Of a stretch of 64,000 bases of DNA, positions 1 to 8,334 are shown one piece after another. Every line of letters starts with the position of its first letter. Positions within the stretch are counted from its first letter, which is position 1. Under the pieces are notes generated by a model. That model saw only the letters and a program-made list of their open reading frames with translations. It searched no databases and was not told the DNA's origin. The stretch is from assembly GCF_041435115.1 (NCBI RefSeq), contig NZ_CP108046.1:6882001-6946000 (forward strand), written 5' to 3'. Source of the stretch: Streptomyces sp. NBC_00289 (lineage in GTDB: Bacteria; Actinomycetota; Actinomycetes; Streptomycetales; Streptomycetaceae). The position numbers were made by a program, and so were the translations under genes.

Positions 1-1594
1 CGCAGCCGTCGCCACCCCGGGCGCCGTCGCGGCCGTAACGGTCGAGGAGGTCCTGGTAGGTGTTGACACGCAGGGCGAGGACGATCTCGTACAGCTCCTC
101 GCGGGTCTGCGCGAAGCAGCCGCACAGGCCCTTGTCGACCTCGACGCCGCTCGCCTCCAGCTCGGCCGTGACCAGCTGGCCGAGCACCTTGACGCAACTG
201 CCGCATCCGGTACCGGCCTTGGTGCACTTCTTCACCTCGGGCACGGTGGTGCAGGAGTGCTCGGTGACCGCGCCGCGGATCGTGCCCTTGGTGACGTTGT
301 GGCAGGAGCAGATGACCGCCTCGTCGGGGAGGGCGGAGGGGCCGAGCTGGGCGCCGCCCCCGGAACCCGCCGGCAGCACCAGCTGTTCGGGCGAGATCGG
401 CGGCACCGAGCCGGTGAGGGCACGCAGTGTGCCGTAGGCCTCCGCGTCGCCGACCAGGATGCCGCCGAGGAGCTGACCGTCGCGTCCTATGACCAGCTTC
501 TTGTACGTGCCCGAGCGCGAGTCGGAGTAGACGACGTCGAGGCAGTCGGCGGTGGTGCCGTGGGCGTCGCCGAAGGACGCCACGTCGACGCCGAGGAGCT
601 TCAGCTTGGTGGACAGGTCGGCGCCGGTGAAGGACGCCTCGTCCTGGGCGATGGTCGCCGCGGCGGTCTGGGCCTGCTCGTAGCCGGGGGCCACCAGGCC
701 GTACACCCGGCCGTCCGCCGCGAGCGCGCACTCGCCGATCGCGAACACGTGCGGGTCGGAGACGGTCCGGCACTGCTCGTCGACGGCGATGCCGCCGCGT
801 TCGCCGACCGTGAGGCCGCTGTCGCGGGCGAGCTGGTCGCGCGGCCGGACACCGGCCGAGAACACCACCATGTCGGTGGCGAGTTCGGAGCCGTCGGACA
901 GTTTCATGCCGGTGACCGCGCCGTCCTCGCCGACCACGATCTCCTGCGTGCCGGTGCCGGTGTGGACGCTCAGGCCCATGTCCTCGATGGTGCGCAGGAG
1001 GGCGGCGCCGCCGCCGTCGTCGACCTGTACCGGCATCAGGCGCGGTGCGAACTCCACGATGTGGGAGGTCAGTCCGAGGCCCTTGAGCGCGCCGGCCGCC
1101 TCGAGGCCGAGGAGGCCGCCGCCGACCACCGCACCCGTCGTCGCCCGCGACTTCGCGTACGCCTCGATCGCGAAGAGGTCCTCGATCGTGCGGTAGACGA
1201 AGCAGCCCTCGGCGTCCTTGCCCGGGACGGGCGGCACGAAGGGGTAGGAACCGGTCGCCAGGACGAGGGTGTCGTACGCGACGGTCAGACCGGAGCGCGC
1301 GGTCACCGTCCTCGCCGCCCGGTCGATGGTCTCGGCCGGGTCGCCGACGTGCAGTTCGATCCCGTGGTCCTTGATGAACTCCATGTCGGTCACCGAGAGG
1401 TCCTCGGGTGTGCGGCCCGAGAAGTACGAGGTGAGCTGCACGCGGTCGTACGCCGGACGCGGCTCCTCGCACAGCACGACCACACGGTGCGTGGCGGTCA
1501 GGCCGCGCTCGGCGAGCGCTTCGAGGAAGCGCTGTCCGACCATGCCATGGCCGACGAGCACGATCGTGGGGGTGGCCCCCAGGGTGGCGGTCAT
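1..1594 (-). CDS. nirB: Nitrite reductase [NAD(P)H] large subunit, 3' part cut by window edge
   Basis: Assimilatory nitrite reductase large subunit, cytoplasmic, reducing nitrite to ammonium with NAD(P)H through FAD, a [2Fe-2S] centre and sirohaem. The visible ~531 residues hold an N-terminal FAD-binding Rossmann motif (IVLVGHGMVGQR), a second NAD-binding glycine motif (AVVGGGLLGLEAA), and a BFD-like [2Fe-2S] domain starting at CSCHNVTKG with the CGSC pair further on. The sirohaem/4Fe-4S half should lie beyond base 1. The ATG at 1594-1592 overlaps the stop of the upstream FAD reductase by one base (TGATG), so translation is probably coupled. A candidate GlnR box lies before the two-gene unit. 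The family call is firm; the C-terminal half cannot be seen. Confidence 0.93.
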   Translation of the reverse strand, partial: MTATLGATPTIVLVGHGMVGQRFLEALAERGLTATHRVVVLCEEPRPAYDRVQLTSYFSGRTPEDLSVTDMEFIKDHGIELHVGDPAETIDRAARTVTARSGLTVAYDTLVLATGSYPFVPPVPGKDAEGCFVYRTIEDLFAIEAYAKSRATTGAVVGGGLLGLEAAGALKGLGLTSHIVEFAPRLMPVQVDDGGGAALLRTIEDMGLSVHTGTGTQEIVVGEDGAVTGMKLSDGSELATDMVVFSAGVRPRDQLARDSGLTVGERGGIAVDEQCRTVSDPHVFAIGECALAADGRVYGLVAPGYEQAQTAAATIAQDEASFTGADLSTKLKLLGVDVASFGDAHGTTADCLDVVYSDSRSGTYKKLVIGRDGQLLGGILVGDAEAYGTLRALTGSVPPISPEQLVLPAGSGGGAQLGPSALPDEAVICSCHNVTKGTIRGAVTEHSCTTVPEVKKCTKAGTGCGSCVKVLGQLVTAELEASGVEVDKGLCGCFAQTREELYEIVLALRVNTYQDLLDRYGRDGARGGDGC

Positions 1595-2817
1595 CAGGAG
1601 CCTCCGTCGTTGGTGAGCAGGTGGAGCAGAGGGCCGCCGTCGGAGGGCAGCGGCTCTGCTCCCTCCCAGGCGCGCGCGAGCGCGCCGACGGTGCCGAGTT
1701 CGCCGACGAGAACCCCGCCGACCAGGCGGTCGTCGCGGACGACGACCTTGCGGTAGGTGCCGCGGGTGGCGTCGGCGAGCTGTATGACGTCGTCGCCGGG
1801 GCGCGCCTCGGTCTCGCCGAACGCGGCGAGGTCGAAGGCGCTGTGCCCGGCGAGCGTGAGCCGGGTCAGGGAACGGGTGCCGGTGTAGCGGGCGCCGGCG
1901 ACCGCGGCCCCGCCCGCCAGCAACTCGGCCAGGATCTCGGCCTGTTCGAGTGCGGGGGCGGCGAGCCCGTACACCGTGCCGTCGTGCTGCGCGCAGTCGC
2001 CGACGGCCCGGATGTGCGGGTCGGAGGTGCGGAGCTCGTCGTCGACGAGAACACCCTTGTGGATGGCGAGCCCCGCCTGCTGGGCGAGGCCGACGCGCGG
2101 GTGGACCCCGCAGGCCAGGACCACGAGGTCGGCGTCGAGGGCGTATCCGTCGGCCATCTCCACCGAGCGGACCGCGCCGCCGACACAGCGCACGTCCCGT
2201 ACGCGGCACTCGGTGTGCACCTCGACGCCGAGTTCCGTGAGGTGGCGGCGGACCAGCCGGGACGCGCCCGGGTCGAGCTGACGTTCCATCAGCCGCTCGG
2301 ACTGCTGGGCCAGGACGACCTGCGCTCCGCGTACGGCGAGCGCGCGGGCCGCGGACACCCCGAGGAGTCCGCCGCCGATCACGACCGCCCGCACACCGGG
2401 CCGTACCGCCTTGGAGAGGCCCAGGCAGTCGTCCATCGTGCGGAACGCGTGGACGCCCTCGGGCAGTTCGTGATCGGGGGTGAACAGGCCGCGCAGGGGC
2501 GGGAGGACGGGGTTGGAGCCGGTGGCCAGGACCAGCGTGTCGTATGCGATCAACGAGCCGTCCGCGCAGCTCACGGTCCGCGCGGCGCGGTCGATGCCGG
2601 TGACCCGGGCCCGCGTCAGCTCCGCGGGCGCCGGGAGGGCGATCACCTCGGCGCTGTAGCGGCCGGCCAGCACCTCGGCGAGCAGCACCCGGTTGTACGG
2701 CCGGTGCTCCTCCTCGCCGATCAGCAGCGCGGGCGTGCCGAGCTCACCGAGCCGCCGGGCGAGACGTACGCCCGCGAGTCCGGCGCCGATCACCACCACA
2801 CGCGTATTCGAGGTCAT
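1594..2817 (-). CDS. FAD-dependent NAD(P)H oxidoreductase of the nitrate/nitrite block
   Basis: A 407-residue pyridine nucleotide-disulphide reductase-type flavoprotein. It has the N-terminal FAD motif VVVIGAGLAGVRLAR, a second dinucleotide motif AVVIGGGLLGVSAARAL near residue 145, and the FAD-contact segment AVGDCAQHDG near residue 270. It matches the FAD/NAD half of NirB and lacks the sirohaem and [2Fe-2S] parts. Such proteins are commonly the electron-transfer (NasB-like) subunit for an assimilatory nitrate reductase. Here it is first in a unit with nirB, with a one-base stop/start overlap. The ATG at 2817 has no strong ribosome site. It could serve either the nitrite reductase or the nitrate reductase encoded 6 kb away; the sequence does not decide. 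Confidence 0.85.
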   Translation of the reverse strand: MTSNTRVVVIGAGLAGVRLARRLGELGTPALLIGEEEHRPYNRVLLAEVLAGRYSAEVIALPAPAELTRARVTGIDRAARTVSCADGSLIAYDTLVLATGSNPVLPPLRGLFTPDHELPEGVHAFRTMDDCLGLSKAVRPGVRAVVIGGGLLGVSAARALAVRGAQVVLAQQSERLMERQLDPGASRLVRRHLTELGVEVHTECRVRDVRCVGGAVRSVEMADGYALDADLVVLACGVHPRVGLAQQAGLAIHKGVLVDDELRTSDPHIRAVGDCAQHDGTVYGLAAPALEQAEILAELLAGGAAVAGARYTGTRSLTRLTLAGHSAFDLAAFGETEARPGDDVIQLADATRGTYRKVVVRDDRLVGGVLVGELGTVGALARAWEGAEPLPSDGGPLLHLLTNDGGS

Positions 2818-2839
2818 GTCAGGAGCGTGCGGTGCGGGT

Positions 2840-2877
2840 GTTACCCGACCGCATCACGTCTGTTTCCCGTGAGGAAC
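2840..2877. promoter_or_regulatory. Candidate GlnR box upstream of the nirB operon
   Basis: Read on the plus strand, GTTAC (2840), GCATC (2851), GTTTC (2862) and GGAAC (2873) are each separated by exactly six bases. This fits the a-b-a-b layout of the actinobacterial nitrogen regulator GlnR (gTnAC-n6-GaAAC repeated). It lies 23 bases before the FAD reductase start and between that operon and the divergent permease gene. A second site of the same design precedes the nitrate reductase gene at 10705-10742. Confidence 0.65.
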
Positions 2878-3042
2878 GCTGCCCTCAGCGGACGGCGGGG
2901 GTGGGTGTGAGGGTTCCGGGCCTACGGCGGGGGCGGGGTGTGAGGCGGGCGGAGGACGTCGAGTCCGTGCGGGCCCGTCTCGACCCACCGGCCGAACCTC
3001 AGAACCCGCTCAGTTACATGGACGGCGCACGCATCCTGTCCC

Positions 3043-3048
3043 TAAGGT
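3043..3048 (+). promoter_or_regulatory. -10 hexamer of a leaderless promoter for the TSUP permease
   Basis: TAAGGT ends seven bases before the ATG at 3056 and there is no Shine-Dalgarno sequence. Transcription would therefore begin at or next to the start codon. Confidence 0.5.
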
Positions 3049-3055
3049 CGCGATC

Positions 3056-3838
3056 ATGCCCGACATATCGCTGACCACGGTCGTTGTCCTCTGCCTCGCG
3101 GCCCTCGCGGCGGGCTGGATCGACGCCGTGGTCGGCGGAGGCGGTCTGCTGCTCCTGCCGGCCCTGCTCCTCGGGCTGCCGGCCGGCACCTCCGCCGCCT
3201 CCGCGCTCGGCACCAACAAGGCGGTCGCCGTCGTCGGCACGACCGGCGCGGCGGTGACGTACGCCCGCAAGGCGCCGGTCGACGTCGGCACGGCCGTACG
3301 CATCGGTCTGGCCGCGCTGGTCGGCTCCTCAACCGGGGCGTTCTTCGCGGCCGGGATGAGCACGGACGTCCTCAAGCCCGTGATCATGGTCGTGCTGCTC
3401 GCGGTCGCGGCCTTCGTCATCCTCCGGCCCGCCTTCGGCACGGCCCCTGCCCCCGGCCCGGCCACCGGCCGCCAGGTCCTCTCCGCGATCGGCCTGGCGG
3501 GCCTCGGCATCGGTTTCTACGACGGGTTGATCGGCCCCGGCACCGGTACGTTCCTGGTCCTCACCCTGACCGCCGTACTCCACCTCGACCTGGTGACCGC
3601 CTCCGCCATCGCCAAGATCGTCAACTGCTGCACCAACGCGGGTGCCCTGGCGATGTTCGCCTGGCAGGGCGAGGTGCTGTGGCGACTGGCCGCGCTGATG
3701 GCCGTGTTCAACCTGGCGGGCGGCATGCTGGGCGCGCGCACGGCGCTGAAGAAGGGCAGCGGCTTCGTACGGATCGTGCTGCTGACGGTGGTCTTCGCAC
3801 TGGTGGCGAACCTGGCGTACGAGCAGTGGCTCGCCTGA
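3056..3838 (+). CDS. TauE/SafE (TSUP) family membrane permease
   Basis: A 260-residue integral membrane protein of the TSUP family, whose members export or import sulphite, sulphonates and other small organic anions. It shows the paired architecture of the family: the N-terminal repeat opens with AAGWIDAVVGGGGLLLLPALL and the second half repeats the idea with GLGIGFYDGLIGPGTGTFL. About eight hydrophobic segments are visible and the length is normal. It is divergent from the nirB unit across the GlnR-like box. The substrate is unknown; a nitrite or sulphur anion role is only suggested by context. The start is supported by a -10 hexamer seven bases upstream. Confidence 0.9.
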   Translation: MPDISLTTVVVLCLAALAAGWIDAVVGGGGLLLLPALLLGLPAGTSAASALGTNKAVAVVGTTGAAVTYARKAPVDVGTAVRIGLAALVGSSTGAFFAAGMSTDVLKPVIMVVLLAVAAFVILRPAFGTAPAPGPATGRQVLSAIGLAGLGIGFYDGLIGPGTGTFLVLTLTAVLHLDLVTASAIAKIVNCCTNAGALAMFAWQGEVLWRLAALMAVFNLAGGMLGARTALKKGSGFVRIVLLTVVFALVANLAYEQWLA

Positions 3839-3957
3839 CGGTCTGTTTCCTGGGCGGGGTGGGCGGGTTGGACGCGCCGGACGTGTGTGGTCGTCGGGGT
3901 CGACTCGCCGGCCGATTCGGGCCGTGTGCCGATTCCGGCCCGCCGGCCGGCTCCGCC

Positions 3958-4635
3958 TCAGTGGCTGCCCGTCAGGTGCGCGAACACGACCACGTTCCCC
4001 TCGTAGCCGGTGGCGCGTGAGTAGCCTCCGCCGCAGGTGATCACCCGTAGTTCCGGCCGCTCGGCAGCCCCGTACACCTTCTCGTCGGGGAAGTCCTTCG
4101 CCGCGTACATCTCGACCGCGTCCACGGTGAACAGCGCGACGCCGCCGTCCCGCCGGTCCACCTCGACGGTGCTGCCCTTCTTCAGGGCGCCGAGGTCGTA
4201 GAAGACGGCGGGGCCGTCGGCGTTGTCCACGTGTCCGGCCACGATCGCGGTGCCGGTCTCGCCGGGGGTGGTGCCGGCCTCGTACCAGCCGGCCAGGTTC
4301 TTCTTCGCGGCGGGCGGGACGTCGAGGCTGCCGGTCGGGGTGAGGCGCAGGCCCATGAGGGGGGCGTTCACGCGGATCGCCGGGATGCGGATGCGGTCGG
4401 GCGGGGACGGCGGCAGCGCGGGTGCGGCGGGGGCCGTCGGCAGTCGGCCGTACGTCCAGTCCCGGCCGCCGTCCCGCCCGGAACCGCGCCCGGGCCCGTC
4501 CTCCCCGGAGCCGGCCTGCTCGGCGGACGGCTGCGGCGGTGGACGTGTCTCCGCGCCGCTGCCCAGCAGCCACGCGCCGGAGCACAGGGCCACGACGGTG
4601 ACGCCGGCTATCGCCATGTTGCTGAACCTGTGCAC
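3958..4635 (-). CDS. Class F sortase
   Basis: A 225-residue extracytoplasmic transpeptidase of the actinobacterial class F sortases. It has an N-terminal signal anchor (residues about 8-26), a Pro/Gly-rich linker, then the catalytic fold. The active-site triad is visible: His135 in AGHVDN, Cys201 in VITCGG and Arg207 in YSRATGY. Class F enzymes cleave sorting signals or process surface proteins, but substrates are poorly defined. The gene just upstream on the same strand encodes a secreted protein with a C-terminal membrane anchor and positive tail, a usual partner. The ~108-base gap between them suggests co-transcription. Confidence 0.93.
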   Translation of the reverse strand: MHRFSNMAIAGVTVVALCSGAWLLGSGAETRPPPQPSAEQAGSGEDGPGRGSGRDGGRDWTYGRLPTAPAAPALPPSPPDRIRIPAIRVNAPLMGLRLTPTGSLDVPPAAKKNLAGWYEAGTTPGETGTAIVAGHVDNADGPAVFYDLGALKKGSTVEVDRRDGGVALFTVDAVEMYAAKDFPDEKVYGAAERPELRVITCGGGYSRATGYEGNVVVFAHLTGSH

Positions 4636-4743
4636 ACGAGCCTCCTCGGTCGACCCCTGTTCCCCCTCCGGGCCGCGAGGGGCGTCGGACCCGGAGGGGG
4701 AGGGGACATGCGGTACCGGCGGACGGACAGCGGAGGGTGTCCG

Positions 4744-5268
4744 TCAGATCCCGTCGCCTCTCGCCCGGCGATGCAGGAGCCAGGTACCGCCCGCGGCGGC
4801 GACGGCGAGAGCCGCCACGCCTGCCGCGGTCTGCACGGGGTCGCGGCCGAGACCGCCGCCGACCCCCGTCTTCACACTTCCCCGGGGATGCACCTGCTGC
4901 CGGGGGGACGTCAGCGTCACCACCAGGTCACCTGTCACCCGCCGACCGCCCTGGGCACAGACCGCGACGATCTCGTACGTCCCCGGCTGCGCGCTCGGCG
5001 GCACCCGGAACCGCCCCTTCGCGTCCTTCTCGTGCGTGCCGGGCGTCAGCGTGAAGGTGCCGGCGCCCACCGCACTGGCGTCGCCCGCGGCCGTGCCGTC
5101 CTCGCCGCACGCCATGGTGCTCACGGTCACCCGGCCGCCCGGTACGACGGAGGAGGGGGAGACCTCCAGGCTGCCGGTGGCGCTGCTGCCGTAGGCGGGC
5201 AGGGTGGCGAGCCCCGCGGCGGCGACGGCGAGCGCTGTACCGGTCAGCAGACGGGAGGTACGTCGCAT
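4744..5268 (-). CDS. Secreted, C-terminally anchored protein partnered with sortase F
   Basis: A 174-residue exported protein. The chosen ATG at 5268 follows GGAGGAGC at the right distance and opens a clear signal peptide (MRRTSRLLTGTALAVAAAG, cleaved after the alanine-rich core). The middle (about residues 30-125) is Ig-like beta-rich with two cysteines (TMACGE and VAVCAQ). The C-terminus has a TGVGGG stretch, one hydrophobic segment (about 145-163) and the basic tail LHRRARG. This is the layout of proteins commonly encoded beside class F sortases in Streptomyces. There is no classical LPxTG, so whether it is a true substrate is inference. Its function is unknown. Confidence 0.8.
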   Translation of the reverse strand: MRRTSRLLTGTALAVAAAGLATLPAYGSSATGSLEVSPSSVVPGGRVTVSTMACGEDGTAAGDASAVGAGTFTLTPGTHEKDAKGRFRVPPSAQPGTYEIVAVCAQGGRRVTGDLVVTLTSPRQQVHPRGSVKTGVGGGLGRDPVQTAAGVAALAVAAAGGTWLLHRRARGDGI

Positions 5269-5565
5269 CGGTGCTCCTCCGAGCTCATCGGTCGGGGCGC
5301 ACCCGCGACACCCCCATGTGCCGCCGAGTCGGTCGCGCCCCTGCCCTTCAGAGGTAAGTGGCACCGAGGCGAGTCCGCTTCCTGAGGAAGCGTCACAAAC
5401 GTGGTGAACGGGTGTCAGCCGCGCGGGACCGGACCCCTCCGTGCGCTCGTTTCAGCAGGTCACAGCCATGCTGACGTCCTGTCAGGGAAAAGAACCGAAG
5501 AGCGCGGGGCGCGCGTGTGAACGGGTGACCGGGCCCGCACGGGAGCCCCCCGGTGCCGGCCGCTC

Positions 5566-5692
5566 CGGAACGGCCCGGAACCGCCCCGGAACCGCCCCGG
5601 AACCGCCCCGGAACCGCCCCGGAACCGCCCCGGAACCGCCCCGGAACCGCCCCGGAACCGCCCCGGAACCGCCCCGGAACCGGCCCGGAGCG
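5566..5692. repeat. 11-bp tandem repeat, about ten units
   Basis: The unit ccccggaaccg recurs with a strict 11-base period. GGAACCG occurs at 5577, 5588, 5599 and so on to 5676, then decays into ggagcgggctc units. It fills the middle of the 552-base gap between the sortase partner gene and the 3' end of the metalloprotease gene. Open frames through it on both strands are artefacts of the repeat. Nothing else is recognisable in the gap. Confidence 0.95.
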
Positions 5693-5820
5693 GGCTCGGA
5701 GCGGGCTCGGAGCGAGGCGACCCGGAGCAGGCCGGAGCGAGCCGGCCCGGAGCGGCCTGCTCGCTCACGGCACCCGCGGGCGCCACTCCCGCCCCGCGGG
5801 CATCGGCGGCACCGGCGGCG

Positions 5821-7464
5821 TCAGCTCACGTTGACCGCGCTCCAGGCGGCGGCCACCGCGTTGTACTCCGCGCTGCCGGTCCCGTAGAGGTCCTTCGCCG
5901 CGTTCAGTGAGGCCGTCCGGGCGCCCGCGTACTTCGTCGACGACGTCATGTAGACCGTCAGGGCCCGGTACCAGATCGCGCCGAGCTTGTCCCGCCCGAT
6001 GCCCGCGACGGTCGAGCCGTTGCAGGTCGGGGAGTTGTAGCTGACGCCGTTGACGGTCTTCGCGCCGCTGCCTTCGGCGAGCAGGTACGCGAAGTGGTTC
6101 GCCACGCCCGAGGAGTAGTGGACGTCGAGGTTGCCGACCGACGAGCTCCAGCAGTCCGCCGAGTTGCCGTCCTTGGAGGGCTTGTCCATGTAGCGCAGGG
6201 CGTCGCGGCCGAAGCCGGAGCGGACGATCTTCTCGCCGATCAGGTAGTCACCGGCGTCGGAGGCGTTGTTCGCGTGCCACTCCACCAGCGTGCCGAAGAT
6301 GTCCGACGTCGCCTCGTTGAGCCCGCCGGACTCGCCCGAGTACGTCAGGGCCGCCGTCTTCGAGGTGACGCCGTGGGACATCTCGTGGCCAGCCACGTCC
6401 AGGGCCACCAGTGGCCCGAAGGTCGTCCCGTCGCCGTCGCCGTAGGTCATGCAGAAGCAACTGTCGTCCCAGAAGGCGTTGTTGTAGTTGCTTCCGTAGT
6501 GCACGCGGTTGTACGAGCCCTTGCCGTCGCCGGCGATGCCGTTGCGCCCGTGGACGTTCTTGTAGTAGTCCCAGGTCTCGTTCGTGCCGTACTGGGCGTC
6601 CACCGCGGCCGAGGAGCGGTCGGCCGTCGCGCCCGTGCCCCAGTGGTTGTCGGCGTCGGTGAACAGCGTGGACGGGGCGCGGCTGATGCAGATGCCGAAG
6701 ATGCACAGGTCGGTCTTGTTCGCCGCGTCGCCGGTGTACGTGTTCCCGCGGGTGGCGTCCTTCAGCTGGTACGTCGACCCCGACAGGGTCGTCTCCAGCG
6801 CGACCGTGCCGCCGTAGAGCGACTTGCCGTCGCCGGTCGCCGTCTCGATGCTGTCCCAGGCGTCGATCTGGGCGCCGCTGCGGGCGTCGGTCAGTACCGT
6901 GCGGGCGACCGGGTTGCCGAGGGAGTCCTGCGCCACGGCGTCGGTCCGCCAGGCCAGCTTCGGGCTGCCGTGCAGGGCGTCGACGACCAACTGCGGTTTG
7001 GCCCGCACCTTCTTCAGCGTTTCGCCGAGGTTGGCGGCGCGCAGGGCGTTCACCGCGAGGTCGGCGGCCTTCGGCGCGGCGAGTCGGGGGGTCACCCTCG
7101 CCAGGGATATGGAGGTGCGGGTCGCGCGCGAGGTGCTGCGGTACGCGCCGTCGGAGGCCAGGTGAACCACGAAGTCGCCGCCGAGCACGGGGAGTTGGCG
7201 GTACGTTCGGTCGTAGCGGACGTGCTGGGTGCCGTTCTTGTCGACGACGACGTCCCGGACGGTCGAATCCTGCGCGGTGGTGAGGCCCAGGCTCGCGGCG
7301 TGCGCGACGAGCGCGGCGGCCGCGTGCTCGATCGCGGAGGTCCTGGTGGGTCTGTCGGCCGCGTCGGCGGCGGGGGAGAGTGCGGCGGCCAGCAGGGTGG
7401 CGGCGGTGGCGGCGACACCGGCCGTGGCGAGACGGGAACCTCGAATGTGCCGTGTCCGACTCAT
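5821..7464 (-). CDS. Secreted neutral metalloprotease, M4 (thermolysin/bacillolysin) family
   Basis: A 547-residue preproenzyme, secreted and zinc-dependent. A signal peptide covers about residues 1-35, followed by an FTP/PepSY-type propeptide (about 40-200) and the catalytic domain. The zinc motif HEMSH is at residues 360-364 and the third ligand is the glutamate of GGLNEATSD about 20 residues later. The C-terminal M4 helical domain carries the VHYSSGVANHFAYLL segment with the active-site-supporting histidine. It cleaves proteins outside the cell on the amino side of hydrophobic residues. The ATG at 7464 follows GAGGAG. A perfect 14-base palindrome 67 bases upstream may be its operator. Length and motif order are complete, so it is probably active. 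Confidence 0.96.
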   Translation of the reverse strand: MSRTRHIRGSRLATAGVAATAATLLAAALSPAADAADRPTRTSAIEHAAAALVAHAASLGLTTAQDSTVRDVVVDKNGTQHVRYDRTYRQLPVLGGDFVVHLASDGAYRSTSRATRTSISLARVTPRLAAPKAADLAVNALRAANLGETLKKVRAKPQLVVDALHGSPKLAWRTDAVAQDSLGNPVARTVLTDARSGAQIDAWDSIETATGDGKSLYGGTVALETTLSGSTYQLKDATRGNTYTGDAANKTDLCIFGICISRAPSTLFTDADNHWGTGATADRSSAAVDAQYGTNETWDYYKNVHGRNGIAGDGKGSYNRVHYGSNYNNAFWDDSCFCMTYGDGDGTTFGPLVALDVAGHEMSHGVTSKTAALTYSGESGGLNEATSDIFGTLVEWHANNASDAGDYLIGEKIVRSGFGRDALRYMDKPSKDGNSADCWSSSVGNLDVHYSSGVANHFAYLLAEGSGAKTVNGVSYNSPTCNGSTVAGIGRDKLGAIWYRALTVYMTSSTKYAGARTASLNAAKDLYGTGSAEYNAVAAAWSAVNVS

Positions 7465-7530
7465 CGATCTCCTCGGGAAGGCGCCATGGGCGCGTGGGGG
7501 GGCGCTGATGTTGACTGTGATTTAAAGGTC

Positions 7531-7544
7531 CATGACATGTCATG
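7531..7544. promoter_or_regulatory. Perfect 14-bp palindrome in the protease promoter region
   Basis: CATGACATGTCATG reads the same on both strands. It lies between the divergent metalloprotease (start 7464) and gamma-glutamylcyclotransferase (start 7591) genes in a locally AT-richer patch. It is a likely regulator site; the binding protein is unknown. Confidence 0.5.
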
Positions 7545-7590
7545 TCCATAGCGCGTCTGTGCCGGTGTGTGAGGAGAGAGAATCGTTTCT

Positions 7591-8001
7591 GTGAGACTCC
7601 CGTTCTTCGTCTACGGCACCCTCCGCCCGGGCCGGCACAACCACGACGCCTTCCTGCGCGGCCGCACCCGGGCCGAGGCCCCGGCGCACCTCACCGGCGC
7701 GGTGCTGTACGAGGGCCCCGGATACCCGTACGCCGTCGAGGAGCCGGGGGGAGTCGTGTACGGAGAACTCGTCACCGCCGTACCGGAGGCGTACGCGCGG
7801 CTGCTCCTCGACCTGGACCGGCTCGAGGAGTACGCGCCAGGCGATCCGCGCAACCTCTACGAGCGCGTCGAGCGGGGCGTGACGTGCGAGGCGGACGGGC
7901 GGTCGGTGCGCGCCTGGGTCTACGTCGCCGCGCCCTCCGTCGCCGTACGACTGCGGGCCCGCGGCAAGCGGATCGAAAGCGGGGACTGGCCGGCCCGGTG
8001 A
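7591..8001 (+). CDS. Gamma-glutamylcyclotransferase-like (AIG2/GGCT fold) protein
   Basis: A 136-residue small cytoplasmic protein of the GGCT/AIG2 superfamily, which forms 5-oxoproline from gamma-glutamyl amines or peptides. The nucleotide-free signature YGTLRPG sits at residues 8-14. The acid expected for catalysis is probably the glutamate in DRLEEY (around residue 81), as in the family. GTG at 7591 follows GAGGAGAG, 9 bases upstream. The substrate cannot be told from sequence. It is a single gene divergent from the protease. Confidence 0.88.
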   Translation: MRLPFFVYGTLRPGRHNHDAFLRGRTRAEAPAHLTGAVLYEGPGYPYAVEEPGGVVYGELVTAVPEAYARLLLDLDRLEEYAPGDPRNLYERVERGVTCEADGRSVRAWVYVAAPSVAVRLRARGKRIESGDWPAR

Positions 8002-8019
8002 GCGACCGCGCTCGGCGCG

Positions 8020-8334
8020 GTGCCGCTCGGTGCCGTGCCGGTAGTCGCCGTGCCGCTTGACGCCGTTCCGTCCGGCGCCGCTCCGGCAGCCGCCGTGCCG
8101 CTCGGTGCCACTCCGGTACGTGCCGTCCCGTTCGGCGCCGCTCGGGCAGGCGTCGCTCCGGCAGCCGCCACCCCGTTCGGCGCCGCTCGGGCAGGCGTCG
8201 CTCCGGCAGCCGCCACCCCGTTCGCCGCCGCTCGGGCAGGCGTCGCTACGGCAGGCGTCGTGCCGTTCGCCGCCGCTCCGGCAGGCGTCGCTACGGCAGG
8301 CGTCGTGCCGCTCGCCGCCGCTCCGGCTACGACG
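8020..8334. repeat. 15-bp tandem array with 45-bp higher-order periodicity
   Basis: About 21 consecutive 15-base units of the type gtgccgctcggtgcc / gctccggcaggcgtc run from 8020 to the stop of the nitrate reductase gene. The right half is arranged as 45-base super-repeats starting at 8130, 8175, 8220, 8265 and 8310. Because the period is a multiple of three, no frame is interrupted on either strand, giving spurious Ala/Val/Pro-rich frames. The array occupies the whole 325-base gap downstream of both flanking genes. Confidence 0.95.

Noticed and set aside
257..2910. Long plus-strand open frames of 400-500 codons opposite nirB and its FAD partner
   Set aside because: They are third-position GC shadows: low-complexity Arg/Gly/Ala/Asp composition, no domains, and fully antisense to well-conserved flavoproteins.
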